Shown: in pieces, positions 1-10,680 of the stretch
How the letters are laid out: each line of letters starts with the position of its first letter
How positions within the stretch are numbered: position 1 is the stretch's first letter
Origin: CAJBLF01 sp964418415
GTDB lineage: Bacteria; Patescibacteriota; Gracilibacteria; Absconditabacterales; Absconditicoccaceae
Direction of reading: 5' to 3'
Assembly (NCBI GenBank): GCA_964418415.1
Contig: CAYQLB010000011.1
Span: forward strand, 1-34,969
Length of the DNA stretch: 34,969 nt
Notes under the pieces: generated by a model
Database searches by the model: none
What the model was told of the DNA's origin: nothing
Seen by the model: the letters and a program-made list of their open reading frames with translations, nothing else
Translations under genes and position numbers: made by a program

Positions 1-233
1 CGGTGTTAAACTTAATTTATAACAATTTGTTGCACTTTGGACTGGAAATCAGGATTTTTGTTCGAAATACTATAAATTTTTAAATATAAAAGTCAACACT
101 TAATAAGAATTAATAAGATGGAATTAGTATAAAGTGTAAAGCTTAAAACTTTTTGCTATTTATCCCTATAAGATATTGAATTTCTAAGCTCAAATAGTAT
201 AGTGAATTCACTATTTATTTCTTAGAAAAATTC
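1..233. other. AT-rich leader upstream of asnS, no gene seen
   Basis: No coding region is visible in either strand under code 25. A perfect 16-bp palindrome, ATAGTGAATTCACTAT, lies at 199-214, only 20 bases before the asnS start codon. It could be an operator or a hairpin in the 5' leader; that role is inferred from position only. No T-box landmarks were recognised. Confidence 0.4.
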
Positions 234-1625
234 ATGAAACTGACATCTATCGCGCATATCTATGACGATCACAAACCATTCCTCGACAAAGACATCATCC
301 TCAATGGACGAATAAGAAGTGTAAGAGATTCCAAGACATTCGGATTTATTGAGCTCAATGACTGATCCTACCTCAAAAATATCCAGGTTGTTTTCGAGAA
401 CGATTTGACGAACTTTGGTGAAATATGTAAATTTACAACGGGGACATCTATTAGTGTGGAATGAACATTAGTGGCTTCCCAATGAAGTAAACAAGCTTTT
501 GAAGTCAAAGCAAAAAAGATCACATTAGTTGGTGATTGTCCTAGTGATTATCCGCTTCAGAAGAAGTGACATAGCATGGAATTTCTCCGCGAGATAGCAC
601 ATCTTAGGCCGAGATCCAATACCTTTTCTGCAGTCTTTAGAGTGAGAAGTTTATTAGCATTTGCTATCCATAAATATTTCAACGAGAATGGATTTATTTA
701 TACCCACACACCATTGATTACAGGAGCTGACTGTGAATGAGCTGGAGAAATGTTCAAAGTTTCTACTTTAGATTTTCTCAATATGCCCAAGACCGACGAC
801 GGAGTCGTAGATTTCAAAAAAGACTTTTTCGGTAAAGAAGCAAATTTGACCGTGAGTGGACAGCTCAACGCAGAGACCTTCGCAACGGCTTTCAATAAAG
901 TATATACTTTCTGACCAACCTTCCGCGCAGAGAATTCCAACACATCAAAACACCTCTCAGAATTCCGGATGATCGAACCGGAAATTGCATTTGCTGATTT
1001 GAATGATGATATGAATTTAGCCGAATCATTACTCAAATATGTCTTCAAATATATTCTCGACAACGCTCCTGCAGAGATGGAATTCTTCGAAAAATTTATC
1101 AATCCCGACGTCAAAAAACGTCTCGAAGCATTGATCAATTCTGATTTCAATAGAGTGACCTATACCGAAGCAGTCGAATTGTTGAAGAAGTCAGGAAAGA
1201 AATTCGTCTATCCGGTAGAGCGAGGGATCGACCTTCAGACCGAGCATGAAAGATATATCTGCGAAGAGATCTTCAAAGGTCCGACCTTCGTGACTGATTA
1301 TCCAAAAGAGATCAAAGCTTTCTATATGAGACTCAACGACGACGACAAAACCGTTGCTGCAGCAGATCTTCTCGCACCAGGTGTAGGAGAGATTATCGGA
1401 GGATCTCAGAGAGAAGAAAGATTAGATGTACTCGAAAAAAAGATCAAAGATATGGGAATGAAATCAGAAGAATTGCGACGATATTTGGAATTGAGAAAAT
1501 ATGGAACCGTGCCTCATGCAGGGTTTGGAGTAGGTTTTGAAAGATTGATGATGTATATTACCGGTATGGAAAACATTCGTGATGTCATCCCATTCCCAAG
1601 AGCCCCAAAAGAATGTGAGTTTTAA
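234..1625 (+). CDS. asnS: asparaginyl-tRNA synthetase
   Basis: Cytoplasmic class IIb aminoacyl-tRNA synthetase charging tRNA-Asn with asparagine; 463 aa, the usual size. The N-terminal OB-fold anticodon-binding domain (about 1-110) is followed by the class II catalytic domain, with EFRMIEPEIAF in the motif 2 region, GVGFERLMMY as motif 3, and the family-typical C-terminus IRDVIPFPRAPKECEF. Six in-frame TGA codons (363, 462, 483, 567, 738 and 912) must be read through; with TGA as Gly the protein is continuous, for example ELNDGSYLKN in the OB fold. Under the standard code only the last 218 residues look open. The ATG at 234 is the only sensible start; no Shine-Dalgarno is visible. It ends in TAA. 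Confidence 0.96.
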
Positions 1626-1690
1626 ATTAAAGCTCAAAACTGGAAACTTCTATTTATATGAAAAATATTTTAAACAGTTGTTGATTTTTT

Positions 1691-2434
1691 ATGAAAGAGA
1701 TTACTATCCTTACATATAATATCGGCCACTTGTGCTTATTACAACCATGGAAACATTTCTATATTGGGGTAGAGGGGAAGGTATTTTTTTGGCATAAGGA
1801 TATTGCATTTCTGCAATCTATGGTAACAAAGATTAAGCCGGATATTGTTTTTTTGCAAGAATTAAATTCTGTGCAAGACGTTGAATTATTGGCAGAGAAA
1901 TTTGGATTTACATATTTTTCCTATTGCCAAGTGTCACATCTCAAGCATCAACATCTTGGTACGGGGATATTACACAATTTTCCAGATGCTCAGGTACATA
2001 CAGAGAGTCATGAAGTTTCTCTTCATTCATTGGCTTGGTGAAAATATCTTTTTACTAATGTGCATTTCGATCCTTTTTCTAAGCGTCATAGAGCAAGGCA
2101 ATTTGAGGAGATTATTGCTTATGTACAAAAAAATAAAAAATTGAAGCATATTATTGGATGAGATTTTAATATCAGTAAATGGAATGGTCGATGGCTTAAT
2201 AGTGTAGATAAAAATTCCTATAAGTTGATTACAAATGTTTTATATGATGCAATAAAATCTATAAAAATTACTCATAAACTTAGGTATAAGTATGATCATT
2301 TTTTTGTCTCACCTGGTGTGGATATGCATTCGATTGATTGTATTCATAAAGTACATGGGTCCATGGATCATTATCCCGTAAGTGGAGTGATTCGTGTTGA
2401 AGCGGAGAAGAAGAAAGACATAATAAGAAAGTAA
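1691..2434 (+). CDS. endonuclease/exonuclease/phosphatase (EEP) family protein
   Basis: A 247-aa member of the EEP metal-dependent phosphoesterase fold (DNase I, exonuclease III and sphingomyelinase-like enzymes). Visible motifs in order: ILTYNIG with Asn10, DIVFLQEL with the metal-binding Glu57, GGDFN with Asp158 and Asn160, and the C-terminal SMDHYPV with Asp226-His227. Two TGA codons are read as Gly, one giving the conserved Gly before Asp158. There is no signal peptide. The substrate cannot be told from sequence; nucleic acid, phospholipid or a small phosphate ester are all possible. It lies 65 bases after asnS on the same strand. Confidence 0.82.
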
Positions 2435-2448
2435 CTTTAAATAATTTT

Positions 2449-2470
2449 CACTCGGGTGAGAGAATATAAT
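2449..2470 (+). promoter_or_regulatory. CACTCGGGTG palindrome plus TATAAT before the Nudix gene
   Basis: CACTCGGGTG at 2449-2458 is a one-base variant of the CACCCGGGTG palindrome found at 5430, 5484 and 16478. A consensus -10 box, TATAAT, follows at 2465-2470, 24 bases before the Nudix ATG. No good -35 is present, and the palindrome lies in the would-be spacer, so a regulator could act there. This is inference from position and motif recurrence. Confidence 0.4.
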
Positions 2471-2493
2471 ATTTTATTTTTGGAATGATTTTA

Positions 2494-2889
2494 ATGAGCA
2501 AAATTTTCTGAATCGCCGTCAAATGACTTATCCAAAATCCCGAAGGGAAATATCTCATTGTCTACAAGAGTGATCTTGAAGATATGAATCCCAATGATTT
2601 TGATATTCCTGGGGGCAGAATTCATCGATGAGAAAAATTGGAAGATGCACTGCAGAGAGAAATTAAAGAGGAAGTTTGATTGGAAATTGTTGTCCAGCAG
2701 ATACATAGCACACGATGATTTACCAAAGAAGACTTACATCTTGTCTGAATCACGTTTCTGGTTACATGCTCCGATTGGGAAAATATCACGCTCAGTCACG
2801 AACATATTGGTTTCCAACGAAAAGCCAAGGAAGAAATTTTGCATTCAAATTTTCCCTCTTGGCTAAAAGAGGAATTCAAAAAACTTTAA
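2494..2889 (+). CDS. Nudix hydrolase
   Basis: A 131-aa single-domain Nudix protein, hydrolysing a nucleoside diphosphate linked to some moiety X. The Nudix box spans residues 41-63 and fits GX5EX7REUXEEXGU, running from GRIHRGE to REIKEEVGL. Six TGA codons are read as Gly, and two of them supply box glycines (Gly46 and Gly62), strong internal evidence for code 25. The substrate (dNTP clean-up, ADP-ribose, capped RNA) is not deducible. The alpha/beta hydrolase gene follows after 18 bases and may be co-transcribed. Confidence 0.88.
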
Positions 2890-2907
2890 CTTGTATTTCT
2901 AGAAAAA

Positions 2908-3507
2908 ATGAAACAACTCATTTTCATCGGCTGAGGAGATGCGCATCGTACAGAAGATGATTTCGCTGAAGCATTAAAAAATCGGCATTATGAGCCATTT
3001 ACTGAAGAAAAAAAACGATCGAATCGATTAGTCTCAAATCTCAAGGATCAATATCAGATAGAAAAACCTGCTATGCCCAATAGATTCAATGCAAAATATA
3101 GATTACGAAAAATACGGTTTGAGAGAATTTTCCCATATCTCAATAACGAAGATCTTGTACTTATAGGCTATTCGATGGGAGGCATTTTTCTCGCTAAGTA
3201 TCTAAGCGAAAATACATTTCCCAAAAAAATACAACAACTGCATTTGGTAGCTCCTGTATCCGGCAATCTGACATGTCCAGAAGAATATATCGCTGATTTC
3301 GAATTCGACCCAGAACAATTAAAAAATCTCATACCGCAAGTAGAGAAGGTTTTTCTTTATGGATCTACAGATGATCCCATTATTCCTTTCTCTCACATTG
3401 AACAATATCATAAACATCTTCCTCAGGCGAAATTCACGACATTCACCGATAGAGGTCACTTTTGGCAACCAGAATTTCCTGAGTTGTTAGAAAATATAAT
3501 GAAATAA
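2908..3507 (+). CDS. small alpha/beta hydrolase (RBBP9/YdeN-like)
   Basis: A 199-aa alpha/beta hydrolase. The nucleophile elbow GYSMGG places the catalytic Ser at residue 89. The acid is probably Asp155 or Asp156 in STDDPIIP, and the base His184 in DRGHFWQPEFPE. This compact layout, with the DDPIIP and GHF motifs, resembles the RBBP9/YdeN serine hydrolase group. One TGA (Gly9) lies in the glycine-rich FIGGGDAH turn after the first strand. There is no signal peptide, so it is probably cytosolic. Substrate unknown. Confidence 0.8.
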
Positions 3508-3523
3508 AAAAATTTCAAATCCA

Positions 3524-3596
3524 CCCTCACCCTCCTTTATCAAGGAGGGAAGGCTTCTCCCTTGATAAAGGGAGATGCCCGAAGGGAGAGGGATTT
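3524..3596. repeat. nested inverted-repeat element
   Basis: The gap before the nucleotidase gene holds nested palindromes: CCCTCC paired with GGAGGG, CTCCCTTGATAAAGGGAG, and an outer CCCTC paired with GAGGG. It looks like a small dispersed intergenic element and could form a strong hairpin in RNA. A compositionally similar stretch lies at 9240-9437. No coding potential was seen. Confidence 0.55.
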
Positions 3597-3636
3597 GTTA
3601 AAAAAAGTTAATATAAATTTATCTTCATGAGTCTCT

Positions 3637-4485
3637 ATGTCCAACATCCTCATCCCGAATCCACAAAAATTACACGACACGATAGAGAAGATTTCTCAAG
3701 CAGGGAAGGATAAATTTCATGTAATTGCTGATTTTGATAGGACATTGACCAAAGCATTTATTGATGGGAAACAAAATACTTCTTTAGTCTCGGTAATTCA
3801 AGAACAAGGATATTTATGACCAGATTTCACTGAGCAGTCCAGAAAAAATTTCGATAAATATCATCCAATAGAAATCGATCCACGTGTTTCCCTGGAAGAA
3901 AAGAAAAAAGCGATGACGGAGCGACGGAATGTACAATTTGATCTGATTATCAAATCATGAATTTCTAGAGATATTATCAAGGAGGTAATTGAAAAAGAAC
4001 CGATAGCATTCAGAGAAGGATATGAAGAGTTTTTTGATTTGCTAAATAAAAATGCTATTCCTCTTGTTATTTTGTCTGCGAGCGGACTCGGATACGAAAG
4101 TATCTATTATGTTTTTGAAAAAATTCATGCACTTACTGACAATATCGATATTATATCCAATGCCTTTATCCGAGACGAAAATGGTAAAGCTATTGGTGTG
4201 AGGGAACCTGTGATTCACTCATTCAACAAAGATGAAACCGTCCTCAAGGATTTTCCTATCTATCAAAAGATCAAGGACAGAAAAAACGTTCTTCTTTTGG
4301 GAGATTCTCTATGAGATGTAGATATGGCGAAGGGATTTGATTATGAAAATATATTAAAAATCTGATTTCTCAACAATGATACTCCCGAACATCGCGAAAA
4401 ATTCTCCGAAGTGTATGATATGATTATCCTTTGAGATGGTTCAATGGATGAAGTGAATAGAATATTGAAGAAAATAGTGTCGTAA
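3637..4485 (+). CDS. HAD-family pyrimidine 5'-nucleotidase-like phosphatase
   Basis: A 282-aa HAD-superfamily protein resembling the UMPH-1/cytosolic 5'-nucleotidase III group, which dephosphorylates pyrimidine nucleoside monophosphates. Motif I is DFDRTLT (nucleophile Asp32, acid Asp34), motif II is the Ser in ILSASGLGY, and motif IV is LLLGDSLGDVDMA (Asp223, Asp227). The long cap insertion between motifs I and II is as in this family. Five TGA codons are read as Gly, including the Gly after DSL in motif IV. The gene ends 1 base from the stop of the convergent membrane-protein gene. Confidence 0.8.
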
Positions 4486-4486
4486 T

Positions 4487-5350
4487 TTATACTATTGTTT
4501 GTATGGGTTGTTGAACTTGCTTGCTAGCGTAATCACCCAGGATGCGGTTGTAAATATATGCTTGCGCTATCAGATAGGTTGGTAGAGCTCGAAGTAACCC
4601 TATACCCAATACGAGAGCTCCTGCTCCTATGATCACACTTCCCATCAGAAGGAAGAGATAGAGATCTGCGACAAATCATTTCGTCATTTTCCGGCTATCT
4701 TTGATGGCTGCAAAAGGTCAGATATCTTGATCAAGAATGCAGAATGAAATCATAGACAATCTCAATGACCAACGAATTCCTGGTATAATAAACAACACGA
4801 GTCCAAAACTTATATAAAAGAAACTTATAATATTGGCTATAAGGAAAAAAAACATTTTTTTGGGGCTGATGAAAATACTTTTGAATACGAATGGTAGTTG
4901 TCTGGATGCGGATAAGGCCATTTTTTGATACGCCAAAAGCATCCGTACTCAGATGAATCACATCAAAATATTGGGAAGAATAGGAACAATAAAACTTACT
5001 AAAAACGTAGCTCATTGAAGTGCGCTAAAAAAGAGGGATATCAAAAAGAATTTGAGGATATATGGTTTAGAAAGTTTCCATCATTGACGGATAGATCATT
5101 TGACGGTAAATACCGGAGCGTTTTCTCCTGGTGTAGTTGCCAAGACGAGTATACCAACAACAAAGGCGGGGAAAATAATAGAAATGATAATATTGGCAAT
5201 AGGCCATCGAGAATTTATATTCGCAAAAAGTGATGCCAAAGGATTGAATCCTGTAAACATAGAGATCAGATAGACCACTCCTATAACCATTCCTATAGCT
5301 AGCAAAAGTATAGGAGACAAAAACAACCGTCGGCCAAGTTTTCTTCACAT
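4487..5350 (-). CDS. multi-pass membrane protein (DUF975/YciC-like)
   Basis: A 287-aa integral membrane protein with about five or six hydrophobic segments (around residues 10-32, 48-72, 100-125, 158-185, 218-245 and 250-270). The stretch ending FCILDQDIGPFAAIKDSRKMTKG followed by two more helices matches the pattern of the DUF975/YciC-like membrane families; their biochemical function is unknown. The start is the ATG at 5350, because an in-frame TAA lies 24 bases upstream. Several TGA codons occur. It is transcribed towards the nucleotidase gene, with stops 1 base apart. A promoter and CCCGGG palindromes lie upstream. Confidence 0.65.
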
Positions 5351-5387
5351 ATCATAAACGCTAAAAGGTAAATGTACTTATAGACTA

Positions 5388-5415
5388 ATGATACGGAAAA
5401 AGTGGTTTTTGTCAA
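5388..5415 (-). promoter_or_regulatory. promoter for the membrane-protein gene
   Basis: On the minus strand, TTGACA (5415-5410) is followed after 16 bases by TATCAT (5393-5388). That puts a start site about 30 bases before the ATG at 5350. Consensus match only; no experimental support. Confidence 0.5.
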
Positions 5416-5429
5416 AAAACGCAGTTTGT

Positions 5430-5493
5430 ACCCGGGTGCGAACTTTTGTTATTTGGCTTTTGTAGTAACTTTGGCGGCTATTTCACCCGGGTG
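5430..5493. promoter_or_regulatory. two CCCGGGTG palindromic sites
   Basis: ACCCGGGTGCGAA at 5430-5442 and CACCCGGGTGCGAAA at 5484-5498, with motif starts 54-55 bases apart, lie between the tex stop and the membrane-protein promoter. The nearer copy is 15 bases upstream of the -35 box. The same core recurs at 16478-16487. They are candidate operator sites; a transcribed hairpin is the alternative. Confidence 0.45.
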
Positions 5494-5500
5494 CGAAAGT

Positions 5501-7804
5501 TTAACTAAAGGTAATATTTCATTTTAAACTAGATTCACTGCTGTCTTCATTTCTTATAATTTCAACTTTTTTATCACTAGTTCATCTTGTATCAACTCTC
5601 GGTGCCTGTGGTGCAGAATCATCTTTCATGCTCAATGAGACCTTCTCTCTTTCGAGGTCTATCTCGATAACTTTGACTTTTACTTGTTGACCGACTTTCA
5701 CAACATCGATAGGATTATTCACAAAATAATTGGCCATCTGCGACTTATGCACCAAGCCATCGCTATGTAATCAAATATCTACAAACGCTCAGAAATCCGT
5801 AACATTTCTTACTATTCCATCTAACTTATCACCTATTTTCAGATCTGCGATATCGAGGATAGTTGACGAGAAACACGGAGCTTCGAGTTCATCTCTCGGA
5901 TCCAAACCTGGCCTCTGCAATTCTGCCAAAACATCTCTCAATGTTTCCAAACCAATCTTATATTTTTCTGACCATTCAACTAACTTATTTTCTGGATATT
6001 TTTTCAACGCTTGCCCCGTACTTGCTACGGGGGTCATCGGCAACTTCAAATCTTTCTTTTTGATTCCCAATTCTTTTTCTATCAGCTCGTAAACTTGTTT
6101 ATGAATTTCAGGATGGATACCTGTCTCATCCAATACCTCTTTTCCTCCCTTAATTCTCAAAAACCCAATCGCTTGTTCATAGGCTTTTGGACCAAGTCAT
6201 TTCACTTTTTTGATCTGTGCTTTGCTGGTAAATTTTCCGTTTGCATCTCTATAGGCGATGACATTCTTCGCAACGGTTTCACTGAGTCCAGCGATGTGTT
6301 GCAACAAAGTATAGCTCGCAGTATTGACGTCGACACCCACACTATTCACGATATCTTCTACTTTTTCTTCCAACTTTTCTTTGAGATATTTCTGGTCGAC
6401 GTCATGCTGATACTGTCCTACACCGATAGATTTTGGATCGATTTTGGTCAATTCCGCCAATGGATCTTGTACTCTATGTGCGATGCTGATCGCTCCTCTG
6501 ATGGTGACATCTAGGTCAGGATATTCGTCCTGGGCGAGTTTAGAAGCCGAATACACAGACGCTCATGATTCAGAGGTGATCATATATTTTGTAGGCAGTT
6601 TATATTTTTCTATAAAATCATGGACTACTTTTTCTGATTCTCTCGATGCTGTTCCATTTCCTATCACGATCAAATCTATCTTATACTGATCGACTAATTT
6701 TTTCAAAGTCTCCCAAGCTTCCGTAACTTTTTTTTGTGGTTCAGTAGGGTAGATCACCGTCTTATCCAAAAACTTTCCTGTCTGATCGACGACAGCAAGC
6801 TTACATCCAGTCCTAAATGCAGGGTCGAAACCAAGCACCGTCATTCCTTTTATCGGAGGAGTAAGCAAAAGATTTTTGAGATTATCACCGAACACTTTGA
6901 TCGCTGCTTCATCAGCTCGTCTCTTTTTGTCAGATCTGATTTCTCTTTCGAGCGATGGCAAAAGCAATCTATGTAAGCCATCTTCACATGCTTCTTGGAC
7001 ATAGCAGATACAGGTCCCGTGATTTTTCGGGAAAAAATATTTCGTAGTCTCCTCTCGGATTTTGTCGTGGGAAAAATCCATTTTTACTTGCAGCTGTTTT
7101 TCTGTCTCGGCTCTCGTGACTGCAAGATACGCGTAGGATGGCATGTCAGATATTTTCTTACTATAGTTTTGATAGATCTTATAGACTCATTTTTCATCAA
7201 AGGTTTTGGTAGCTTTGCAGACAAGTACACCTGTATTTTCTTCTCTACTTTTGATATCTTCCCTGAGATCGGCATGATCGGACACTGCTTCTGCGAGGAT
7301 ATCTTTTGCTCACTGAATCGCTTCTTCCTTATTTTTTACACTCGTTTTAACATCACCAGTATCTCTCACAAATTTCTCGGCTTCCGTTTCAAATGCTTCT
7401 TTACTAAGCTCTGCTTTTGCTAAGATTTCATACAACGGTTCCAATCCTTTTGCTTTGGCTATCGTCGCTTTTGTATTCTTTTTTTCCTTGAACGGTCTGT
7501 ACAAATCTTCTACTCTCGCTAAGGTATCTGCTTCCATAATCTGTTTTCTCAACTCATCAGTCATCAATCATTTTTCCTCGATGAGACGGATGACATCAGC
7601 TTTTCTCGCTTCGAGATTTCTCGTATAGGTATACATATCATTAAAATCTCTGAGCTGTTCGTCTGTCGCTCCTTCTGTCAATTCTTTCCTATATCTGGCG
7701 ATAAAAGGTACCGTATTTCCTTCATCCAATAGTTGGACGATAGTACGAACAATGGTAGGCGATATACCTACTTTTTTGCTGATAATTTGAATAAGATCGG
7801 CCAT
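5501..7804 (-). CDS. tex: Tex-family S1 RNA-binding transcription accessory protein
   Basis: A 767-aa Tex protein, an RNA-binding factor related to eukaryotic Spt6. Order of domains: helical N-terminus (1 to about 310), a YqgF/RNase H-like domain around 325-440 beginning with GFDPAFRTG and containing IGNGTASRESE, helix-hairpin-helix repeats around 480-560 (VGVDVNTAS, LGPKAYEQAIGFLRI), and an S1 domain around 650-725 (KIGDKLDGIVRNVTDFGAFVDIGLHSDGLVHKSQM). Many TGA codons are read as Gly, including two in the S1 domain. The C-terminal tail is low complexity. The segment around 6012-6031 coincides with a dispersed repeat (separate entry). ATG at 7804, TAA at 5501. Confidence 0.95.
6012..6031. 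repeat. 20-bp hairpin repeat copy inside tex
   Basis: The 20 bases here are identical to 12385-12404, the terminator-like hairpin after the pseudopilin gene (CCCGTA and TACGGG arms around CTTGC). In tex it encodes part of TPVASTGQA, a linker just before the conserved YPENKLVEW region. It looks like a dispersed palindromic element tolerated in frame. Confidence 0.5.
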
Positions 7805-7857
7805 AAAAAAAAACGATTACACGATAAAATGATTACACGATAAAATGTATATGTTGA

Positions 7858-9216
7858 TTATGCGTGCTGTTTCTCCTTGATATACAATCCATAAGCGATA
7901 GCAAACAAGGCTACGAAAGGATAGACAATCATTCTATCTACGAAGCTATGCAATACCAATCCTTCGATACTGAGTCAGAGGACTCCTACACCAAATGCAA
8001 ATACGATAGTACCATAAAGCTTTCTTTTTTTTGTAGATGCATCATCGTTCTTTTTTTCTGCTTCATAGGATTTGTAGGCGATATAGTGGAGATAGCCATA
8101 AAGATATAATCGACCGATAAATCATAATAGACCGTATTCTAGCCATATCTGGAGATATTGATTTTCGGGATTGTAAGCTTTGATTCATTCTACTTGATGC
8201 GAAGCAGGACCTGCGGTTCATGCTCATTGTCCTCGTAATGGTCTCTCTCCGATTTTATGTAATGCTTCTACAACCATTTTGAGATGACCAGTATTGGAAA
8301 ATTCTCTGGAAATGATTTGTCTTTGACCAAAATAAATAACTACACCAAAGAGCATGATCAGAGGGACAAATCATCGTAATGCCATCCTTCGATACTTTTT
8401 GGGAAATTGGGCGAGGATGAGAATGATAGTCTGAAGAATCCATACTGCCCAAGCAGCTCTCGAAAAGGTGGACATGATAGCAAGTCCATAGAGTGATCCT
8501 CGTCGTAATCTTTCTCATCGTGGTTTATTTTTGAAACATAAGATAAAAAACAGAGGCCGGAACGCAACCAAAAAGAATCCTCGGCTGATAGGTCTTTCAA
8601 ACAAAAATTGATTTCTTACAAGCCCTTGATCATAGCGTGTATAATAGGCAGCAGGTGGTGAAATACCTACATCACCTTCATAATTAAATTGATTGTAACC
8701 TGCGATTTTTAGGAGATTCGGTATGAGCCGGATGATCCCCCATCGGATCAAACTTCCTATCAATAATGTCTTCATAATCCTACTATATCGTTTTACAAGA
8801 GTAAATTCTCTTGCTCAAAAAAACAGTAGCGTTACCGTAAAAAACGTAATAAAAATAAGGAACCCTATCATACTATACCTTACTGACATAATCCACGTTC
8901 AGATTCCACTTCCATTGATGAATACGGAGACGAGGAAGCTTACGATGATTGTTGCAAGAAATACTCGAACAAAATGTTTCAGAGGAAAATTTTCAAAAAA
9001 TGATCTGAAATTTTTATATTTCCAAAAATATCGAGTGAGGAATCCTATGAGACCGATTATGATAATTTCTTTCCACATCCAAATAATTTTCCGTATAGTT
9101 CCGTCTCGCCCGAATTTATAGGTAACCAGAGTCTGGAGGAAAAATTGCAAAAGGAGTCCGATGAAAAATATTTTGGCGATAAGCGTAAGTCGCTGAACAG
9201 TTTTGTTCTCTTGCAT
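7858..9216 (-). CDS. O-antigen ligase/polymerase-like membrane protein (WaaL/Wzy family)
   Basis: A 452-aa polytopic membrane protein with roughly ten hydrophobic segments. It has the large, mostly extracytoplasmic loop of the O-antigen ligase (Wzy_C) family, with TFSRAAW before it and the signature HQVEGIKAYNPENQYLQIWLEYGLLGF after it. Such proteins join or polymerise surface glycans on the outer face of the membrane. At least seven TGA codons are read as Gly. It lies between tex and mraY on the same strand. Acceptor and donor cannot be predicted; a glycan-polymerising role in the S-layer or cell wall is inference. Confidence 0.75.
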
Positions 9217-9239
9217 GATGCTATGTTGTTATATAACTA

Positions 9240-9437
9240 AATATTGTCTCCCCCCACAAAGGGAGAGGTATCCCACACCATGTATGGTGTTGGGATGAGG
9301 CTACAGTCCTAAGCGAAGTCTTAGGAGATTTCGTGTCACACGACTAAATCCTCCCCCATGGAGTTTATCCCACAAAGCGGGATGGTCCTCCTCCTTTGTC
9401 CCTTATGGGACTTCCTTCGGTCGCAGAGGAGGATAGT
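9240..9437. repeat. intergenic palindromic repeat region
   Basis: About 200 bases with no gene, rich in short inverted repeats: CCACACCATGTATGGTGTTGG, CTAAGCGAAGTCTTAG, ATCCCACAAAGCGGGAT, and TCCCTTATGGGA. It separates mraY from the ligase-like gene. It resembles a mosaic of dispersed hairpin elements and could attenuate transcription between the two genes. Confidence 0.5.
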
Positions 9438-9445
9438 ATGTGTTG

Positions 9446-10531
9446 CTAGTTTATAAACTCTTTGCTCACCTGATAGAAGAGGAAAATCACCGTAATAGCC
9501 GCCAAAATACCCTGAATAAATCGAGCTTTCATTACAATGGTAGTTTCATTGATCCCATTTTTTTCAAAGAGATGATGAAGTGGCGCGACCAAAAATAATT
9601 TTCTTTTCATATATTTTTTTCGGAATATTTGGAGAAAACTTGTTGTCAAATCTATGATAAAAAGTGAGAAAAGAATGATGAATGGAATAATGATTCAGGT
9701 CCTCATATTCAAAAAATAGAGGAGTCACGCTATCAATCATCAGAGAGCAAAAGCGCCGCTATCGCCCATAAAGATCTTGGCGGGATGGATATTATAGAAC
9801 ATAAATGCTACAAGTATGGCTATGACGATCGCTATTACTGTAGCAGCGATATAGGTTTGATTGAAGAAGAGCATGATAGCGAGAACAAAGAGAATAACAG
9901 TCATCAATCCTCCTGCTAGTCCATCGAGTCCATCGACGATATTGATAGCATTGACGATCGCGATAGTGACGAAGAAAGTCAGGATCGGATAAAACAATCC
10001 AAGAGAGATTTTGCCTGCGATCGGCCAAAAATTGATATAATCTATTCCTAATCTGCTGTAGAACCATCGACTGATAAATGCTGAGAAAATAATCATTCCG
10101 ATAAGTTTAGCTTTGGCACTGAGTCCTTTTACGGCACCATGGCCTTTGATATTGAGGAAGTCATCGACCAGACCAATCAGTCCCATACTAAAAAATCCAA
10201 AGAGGATGATATAGGTTTCTTGTCTGTTGAAGAGTGTATTATTGATCCATCCCATATCTTTGAGGAGATAAGAAAGTCCGATCATCAGTCCCATGATAAG
10301 AAGAAAAATACCACCTCACATAGTCGGTGTACCTTTTTTATGTTCATGGAGCTGGGTGAATATTTGAGACTTTTCTCAGGTAACTGCTGCCTCACGGATG
10401 GTTTTGCCGAGTTTATATTTTTTGAGGATGCTGATATATATCGGATACAGTATCCATGCAATAAAAAAGGCGATCAGAGCAAATATGATGATATTATTCA
10501 ATTTTACGAGCATGAATGGTCGGTAAGACAT
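9446..10531 (-). CDS. mraY: phospho-N-acetylmuramoyl-pentapeptide transferase
   Basis: Membrane enzyme making lipid I from UDP-MurNAc-pentapeptide and undecaprenyl phosphate. With the ATG at 10531 it is 361 aa, the usual MraY length; an in-frame TTG at 10582 is less likely because it overlaps the predicted -10 box. Motifs: GTPTMGG, LIGLVDDFLN, NAINIVDGLDGLAGG, HPAKIFMGDSGAFALGG and APLHHLFEKNG, covering the catalytic Asp residues and the HHH-type loop. About ten hydrophobic segments. TGA codons occur as Gly, for example the second Gly of MGGG and both Gly of FALGGL. With murB nearby it shows peptidoglycan synthesis. Confidence 0.94.
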
Positions 10532-10581
10532 AAAAATATCATTGGTGGATAGAAGTGTAGTCAAAATCGTGGGCCATTTCA

Positions 10582-10610
10582 AGCATAAATACCCACAAAT
10601 ATATTGTCAA
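10582..10610 (-). promoter_or_regulatory. promoter for mraY
   Basis: On the minus strand TTGACA (10610-10605) and TATGCT (10587-10582) are spaced by 17 bases. The predicted start site near 10575 favours the ATG at 10531 over the upstream TTG as translation start. Confidence 0.55.
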
Positions 10611-10680
10611 TTAGATTTTTGACAAAAGAATTATAGAGCTTATCTATTGATTTTTTGTTCTCTATCTCTATCATAGCCCT

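Noticed and set aside
57..90. Promoter for asnS
   Set aside because: The region is so AT-rich that -10/-35 matches are not distinctive; not called.
10532..10582. TTG start giving a 378-aa MraY
   Set aside because: It overlaps the predicted -10 box; ATG at 10531 gives the family length of about 360.
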